Of a stretch of DNA of 57,544 nucleotides, positions 54,527 through 57,544 are shown piece after piece. Below the pieces are notes generated by a model, which was given only the letters and a program-made list of their open reading frames with translations, had not been told where the DNA came from and ran no database searches. Both the position numbers and the translations under genes were made by a program. Within the stretch, counting starts at the first letter, position 1; every line of letters starts with the position of its first letter. Origin of the DNA: an uncultured Proteiniphilum sp. (GTDB lineage: Bacteria; Bacteroidota; Bacteroidia; Bacteroidales; Dysgonomonadaceae); NCBI GenBank assembly GCA_927407015.1, contig CAKMJT010000044.1, positions 1-57,544 of the forward strand, read 5' to 3'.

Positions 54527-55882
54527 TTATAGTTGGATATTGTAGAGATGAATCTTGTTGTAGAGCGTTTTGCGGTCTATCTGCAGCAGCCGGGCGGCTT
54601 TTGTTTTATTGCCGTTCACTCTCTCCAGCGCCCTGATGATTTTCTCCTTTTCTTTTCCCGGTTCCGCAGACAGTGATACGTCGGTCTCATGTTCCGGTTC
54701 CTTTTTCTTTTCAGATAAAAAAGGCAAACTGTCCAACGTAATGCTATCTCCCGTAGAAAACAAGACAGCACGCCGGATGACATTGCGCAGTTCCCGCAGA
54801 TTACCCGGCCATGAATAACGCTGCAACTGCCCGAGGGCTTCCGGCGATACGGATTGCACTCTTCTGTCAAGCTCCCTGTTCGCCTCCTTCCTGAAATGGT
54901 CCGCATAGATAGAAATATCATCCGTACAGTCGCGCAGGGGGGGTACCTTGATCATGAACTCATTCAGCCGGTGGTACAAATCTTCCCTGAACCGTCCTTC
55001 GCCGATGGCTTTTTCCAGATCTTCATTGGTCGCCGTGATGATCCGCACATCCACCTCTATATCGGATGAAGAGCCTACGGGCCTTATCTTCTTCTCCTGT
55101 AATGCACGCAGCATCTGCATCTGTACACCGTAGGGCAGATTACCCACCTCGTCAAGAAACAGTGTTCCCCCGCTGGCTGCCGAGAAAAACCCCGTTTTAT
55201 TTTCTATTGCAGAGGTAAAGGAGCCTTTCTTATGCCCGAAAAGCTCGCTTGGAGCCAGCTCCATGGACAGGCTGCCGCAATCCACTGCCACGTAGGGACC
55301 TGCCGAACGTGCACTTCTTCGGTGTATCATCTGCGCCACATGCTCTTTTCCCGTTCCGCTTTCGCCCATAATCATCACAGCCAGCTGCGTGGGTGCTACC
55401 AGATCAATATAGGAATACATCTGGGTGGAATGGGGACTACGTCCAAAAACGATCTGTTCGCTCTCCCTGTTCTGATGGTATGCTGAGGATGGTTTCTTCC
55501 GGGGTAAAGGTGCTTCATTCGCCGATTCAAAAACAGCTTCTATCTTCTGCTTAAGAAGTGAGGGGTTGATGGGTTTTTCCAGGAAATCAAAGGCTCCCAG
55601 TTTAATCGCGGAAACAGCAGTCTGTATTTCCCCATAGCCTGTCATAATAATGACAGGTACCGACAGGCCCGTTTCATTCAGCCAGGTCAGCAGCATGATA
55701 CCGTCGCCGTCCGGCAGGCGCAGGTCAGATAAAATGACCTTGTACGTCCCCCTGGAAAGTTCTTCCTGAGCAACGACCATTCCGGAGCAGAGCGTGACCG
55801 AAAAATCGTTCCTCTCGAACCACTTCTGAAGCATGGCTCCGAAAGAACGATCATCCTCTACTATTAATATTCTTTCGTTCAC
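54527..55882 (-). CDS. NtrC-type sigma-54-dependent response regulator, RteB-like
   Basis: 451 residues. Receiver domain 1-120 has Asp10/Asp11, acceptor Asp53 (ILSDLRLPDG) and Lys103. The AAA+ domain has Walker A GESGTGKE at 173-180 and Walker B LFLDEV near 240. The sigma-54 contact loop is GSFTSA (220-225) where the usual motif is GAFTGA. The Fis-type DNA-binding helix-turn-helix is at the C-terminus (NGNKTKAARLLQIDRKTLYN). It would activate sigma-54 promoters when phosphorylated. Its gene is convergent with the hybrid kinase and 83 bases away. A near-match to the -7 box, TATCTTTA on the minus strand, lies about 25 bases upstream of the start. Confidence 0.93.
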   Translation of the reverse strand: MNERILIVEDDRSFGAMLQKWFERNDFSVTLCSGMVVAQEELSRGTYKVILSDLRLPDGDGIMLLTWLNETGLSVPVIIMTGYGEIQTAVSAIKLGAFDFLEKPINPSLLKQKIEAVFESANEAPLPRKKPSSAYHQNRESEQIVFGRSPHSTQMYSYIDLVAPTQLAVMIMGESGTGKEHVAQMIHRRSARSAGPYVAVDCGSLSMELAPSELFGHKKGSFTSAIENKTGFFSAASGGTLFLDEVGNLPYGVQMQMLRALQEKKIRPVGSSSDIEVDVRIITATNEDLEKAIGEGRFREDLYHRLNEFMIKVPPLRDCTDDISIYADHFRKEANRELDRRVQSVSPEALGQLQRYSWPGNLRELRNVIRRAVLFSTGDSITLDSLPFLSEKKKEPEHETDVSLSAEPGKEKEKIIRALERVNGNKTKAARLLQIDRKTLYNKIHLYNIQL

Positions 55883-56050
55883 CTGGTATAATTTGAGACG
55901 GCGTAAAGATAGCTTTTTTTATTTTGAATCAAAAAAAGCCATCAGACAGATTGATGAAAGGTAACAAATCTTCTGCCGGATTAAGATTTTTTAGAAGAAA
56001 GCCGGTGAAAAATGGACAGCAGAAGATGTCTCAGGTCAAAGAGAATGTCG

Positions 56051-56058
56051 TATATTTG
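56051..56058 (+). promoter_or_regulatory. -7 box of the M24 peptidase gene
   Basis: TATATTTG matches TAnnTTTG exactly and ends 16 bases before the ATG at 56075. It lies within an in-frame upstream extension and so rules against the ATG at 56012 as the start. Confidence 0.55.
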
Positions 56059-56074
56059 GTGTATACATTCCGTT

Positions 56075-57244
56075 ATGAACAATCTTCTGAAAAAAGAGAC
56101 AGACTCCCGAGTGAGAAAGTTGCAACAAACGATTATTGATGCACGTGCCGACGCATGCATCATCACTTCCGCGGTGAACCAGTACTGGCTGTGCGGATTT
56201 ATCTTTGACGGATACCTGATGGTGTTTCCCGACGGGGAGCCAATGCTGTTTGTCAAACACCCGTCAGACATCCCTGATGAGAGAGTGAAGATGATCAGAA
56301 AGCCGGAACAGATCCCTGACAGGCTGCATGATGCAGGCATGCCATTACCCGCGCGACTGATGACGGAAAGTGGGGTGCTCCCCTACAACTCGCTCTTGCG
56401 TTTACAGGCAGCACTGGGTATGCCGGAGATCATCAATGTATCCGGGGAACTGCGGAGAATCCGTGCAGTGAAGTCGGTGTATGAGTTGAATCAGATTCGG
56501 GAGAGTGCGGCGATACACACGCAGGTATACGGGCTGATTCCTTCCCTCTACCACGAGGGGATGACCGATCTGGAGCTGCAGATTGAGGTAGAACGGCAGA
56601 TGCGTCTGCACGGTTCTGTTGGGATCTTCCGCTCCTATGGTGAGAACATGGATATTTTCATGGGAAGTATGCTTGCCGGTGACAATGCCCAGGCAGCCTC
56701 ACCCTTTGATTATGCACTGGGAGGCAAAGGCATCTCACCCCTGCTGCCGCAGGGTGCCAATGGCACACCACTGGTATCAGGCATCACGCTGATGGTGGAT
56801 ATGGCAGGCAATTACCGCCCCTGGATGGATGATATGACGCGGTCGTTCGTCATCACACAAGCGCCCGATATCGCATGGCAGGCGCATCAGCTCTCCATCG
56901 ATATTGCCGGTACCATCGAACAAACCTCGAAGGCGGGTACATGCTGTGCCGACCTCTATCATATAGCAGAGGAGATGGTAAAGGAGAGAGGTCTGCAGCC
57001 CTATTTCATGGGTACCGCGCAGCAGGCTAAATTTATCGGCCACGGTGTGGGGCTGGAGATCAACGAGCCGCCGGTGCTGACACCCCGTTCAAAGGAGATC
57101 CTGGAAACGGGCATGGCCATTGCCGTGGAACCCAAATTCGTGCTCCCCGGAATCGGAGCCGTGGGTATTGAGAACACCTATATCGTCCATGAAAATGAAC
57201 TGGAGAAAGTGACTCTCTGCGAGGAGGAACTGATTATTTTATAA
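56075..57244 (+). CDS. M24-family Xaa-Pro aminopeptidase-like protein
   Basis: 389 residues from ATG 56075 (MNNLLKKETDSRVRKL); a longer form from 56012 is rejected because it runs through the promoter. The N-terminal domain (about 1-130) is the creatinase/prolidase N-domain. The C-terminal pita-bread domain has the metal ligands: two Asp in MVDMAGNYRPWMDDMTRSF, His in FIGHGVGLEINEPP and Glu in MAIAVEPKF plus GIENTYIV. It would release N-terminal residues ahead of proline, or act on a related substrate; it is cytoplasmic with no signal peptide. It is divergent from the response regulator. Confidence 0.9.
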   Translation: MNNLLKKETDSRVRKLQQTIIDARADACIITSAVNQYWLCGFIFDGYLMVFPDGEPMLFVKHPSDIPDERVKMIRKPEQIPDRLHDAGMPLPARLMTESGVLPYNSLLRLQAALGMPEIINVSGELRRIRAVKSVYELNQIRESAAIHTQVYGLIPSLYHEGMTDLELQIEVERQMRLHGSVGIFRSYGENMDIFMGSMLAGDNAQAASPFDYALGGKGISPLLPQGANGTPLVSGITLMVDMAGNYRPWMDDMTRSFVITQAPDIAWQAHQLSIDIAGTIEQTSKAGTCCADLYHIAEEMVKERGLQPYFMGTAQQAKFIGHGVGLEINEPPVLTPRSKEILETGMAIAVEPKFVLPGIGAVGIENTYIVHENELEKVTLCEEELIIL

Positions 57245-57408
57245 AATGCAGTGAGGCCGTAAATGGAATAAAAAGAGACGGACATTTTCAAAAAATGACA
57301 ATTACCGTTCATCGTAACGGATCTCTTTCCAAAATGTTCAGTTGTCCAATTGAGTCCTTTCACTTCCGGAAATGCGGGGTCAGGTATTCATTCGATGCAT
57401 AATGCCAC

Positions 57409-57447
57409 AAAAAAAAACAAGCCCCCGGGATAACTCCAGAGGGCTTG
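57409..57447 (-). terminator. Rho-independent terminator of the rRNA operon
   Basis: On the minus strand CAAGCCC (57447-57441) pairs with GGGCTTG (57424-57418) with further G-C pairing inside, followed by a run of nine T (57417-57409). It comes directly after the 5S rRNA and ends the rRNA operon. Confidence 0.85.
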
Positions 57448-57454
57448 TGGTAAA

Positions 57455-57544
<90 letters not shown>

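Overview
The window is chromosomal DNA from a member of Bacteroidota, most likely from the Porphyromonadaceae/Dysgonomonadaceae branch (inference). Evidence: a SusC/SusD pair, many lipoproteins with short lipoboxes, Bacteroidota-type -7 boxes (TAnnTTTG) just upstream of start codons, a membrane-bound SusR-like regulator, a six-gene menaquinone operon and DUF4292 and GHL10 family proteins. No phage, IS element, tRNA or CRISPR array was seen. A 5S rRNA gene, minus strand and cut by the right edge, shows that an rRNA operon lies beyond the window.

Layout. (1) 0.2-6.0 kb, minus strand: a dut - TPR protein - DUF4292 lipoprotein - EnvC-like LytM protein run, followed by a NupG-type transporter. (2) 6.2-25.3 kb, plus strand: a hypothetical gene, a SusR-like transmembrane regulator and a polysaccharide utilisation locus (PUL). 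The PUL holds SusC, SusD, a LamG lipoprotein, two different GH144 enzymes, an esterase, a GH3 beta-glucosidase, a Ser-type sulfatase and a GH43 enzyme with discoidin-like and FnIII-like domains. GH144 plus GH3 points to beta-1,2-glucan. The esterase, sulfatase and GH43 suggest a decorated or composite substrate that I cannot match to a described locus. (3) 25.4-31.7 kb: menI-menF-menD-menB-menC-menE. (4) 31.7-37.2 kb, minus strand: an RlmL-like RNA methyltransferase with a 200-residue charged tail, a GHL10 lipoprotein and a CPA2 antiporter with a cytoplasmic USP-like region. (5) 37.4-41.8 kb: uvrA, then an AT-rich type II restriction-modification pair that looks acquired. (6) 41.8-43.6 kb, minus strand: four small membrane or lipoprotein genes (DUF2752, CD225, GYF-CD225, lipoprotein). 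(7) 43.6-43.9 kb: a 13-bp hairpin followed by a 31-codon basic micro-ORF with no assigned role. (8) 43.9-50.9 kb: dgt (minus), then a PurF-like amidotransferase, phoH, purC, ubiE/menG and aroE. (9) 51.0-57.5 kb: a duplicated-domain secreted protein, a convergent phosphorelay pair (hybrid kinase with REC and Hpt; NtrC-type regulator), an M24 peptidase and the 5S gene.

How the genes work together. The PUL makes the parts needed to bind, cut, import and hydrolyse one class of glucan, with the regulator beside it as the probable sensor. The men operon makes most of the menaquinone head group; ubiE/menG (final methylation) and aroE (shikimate to chorismate) are 18 kb away; menH and menA are not in the window. 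Several intergenic regions carry structured DNA beyond ordinary promoters: a 7-bp tandem repeat before the GH3 gene, a duplicated start site before the esterase gene, a 25-bp tandem repeat at the menC end, a palindrome around the dgt -7 box and TGTGGAA repeats upstream of the kinase gene.
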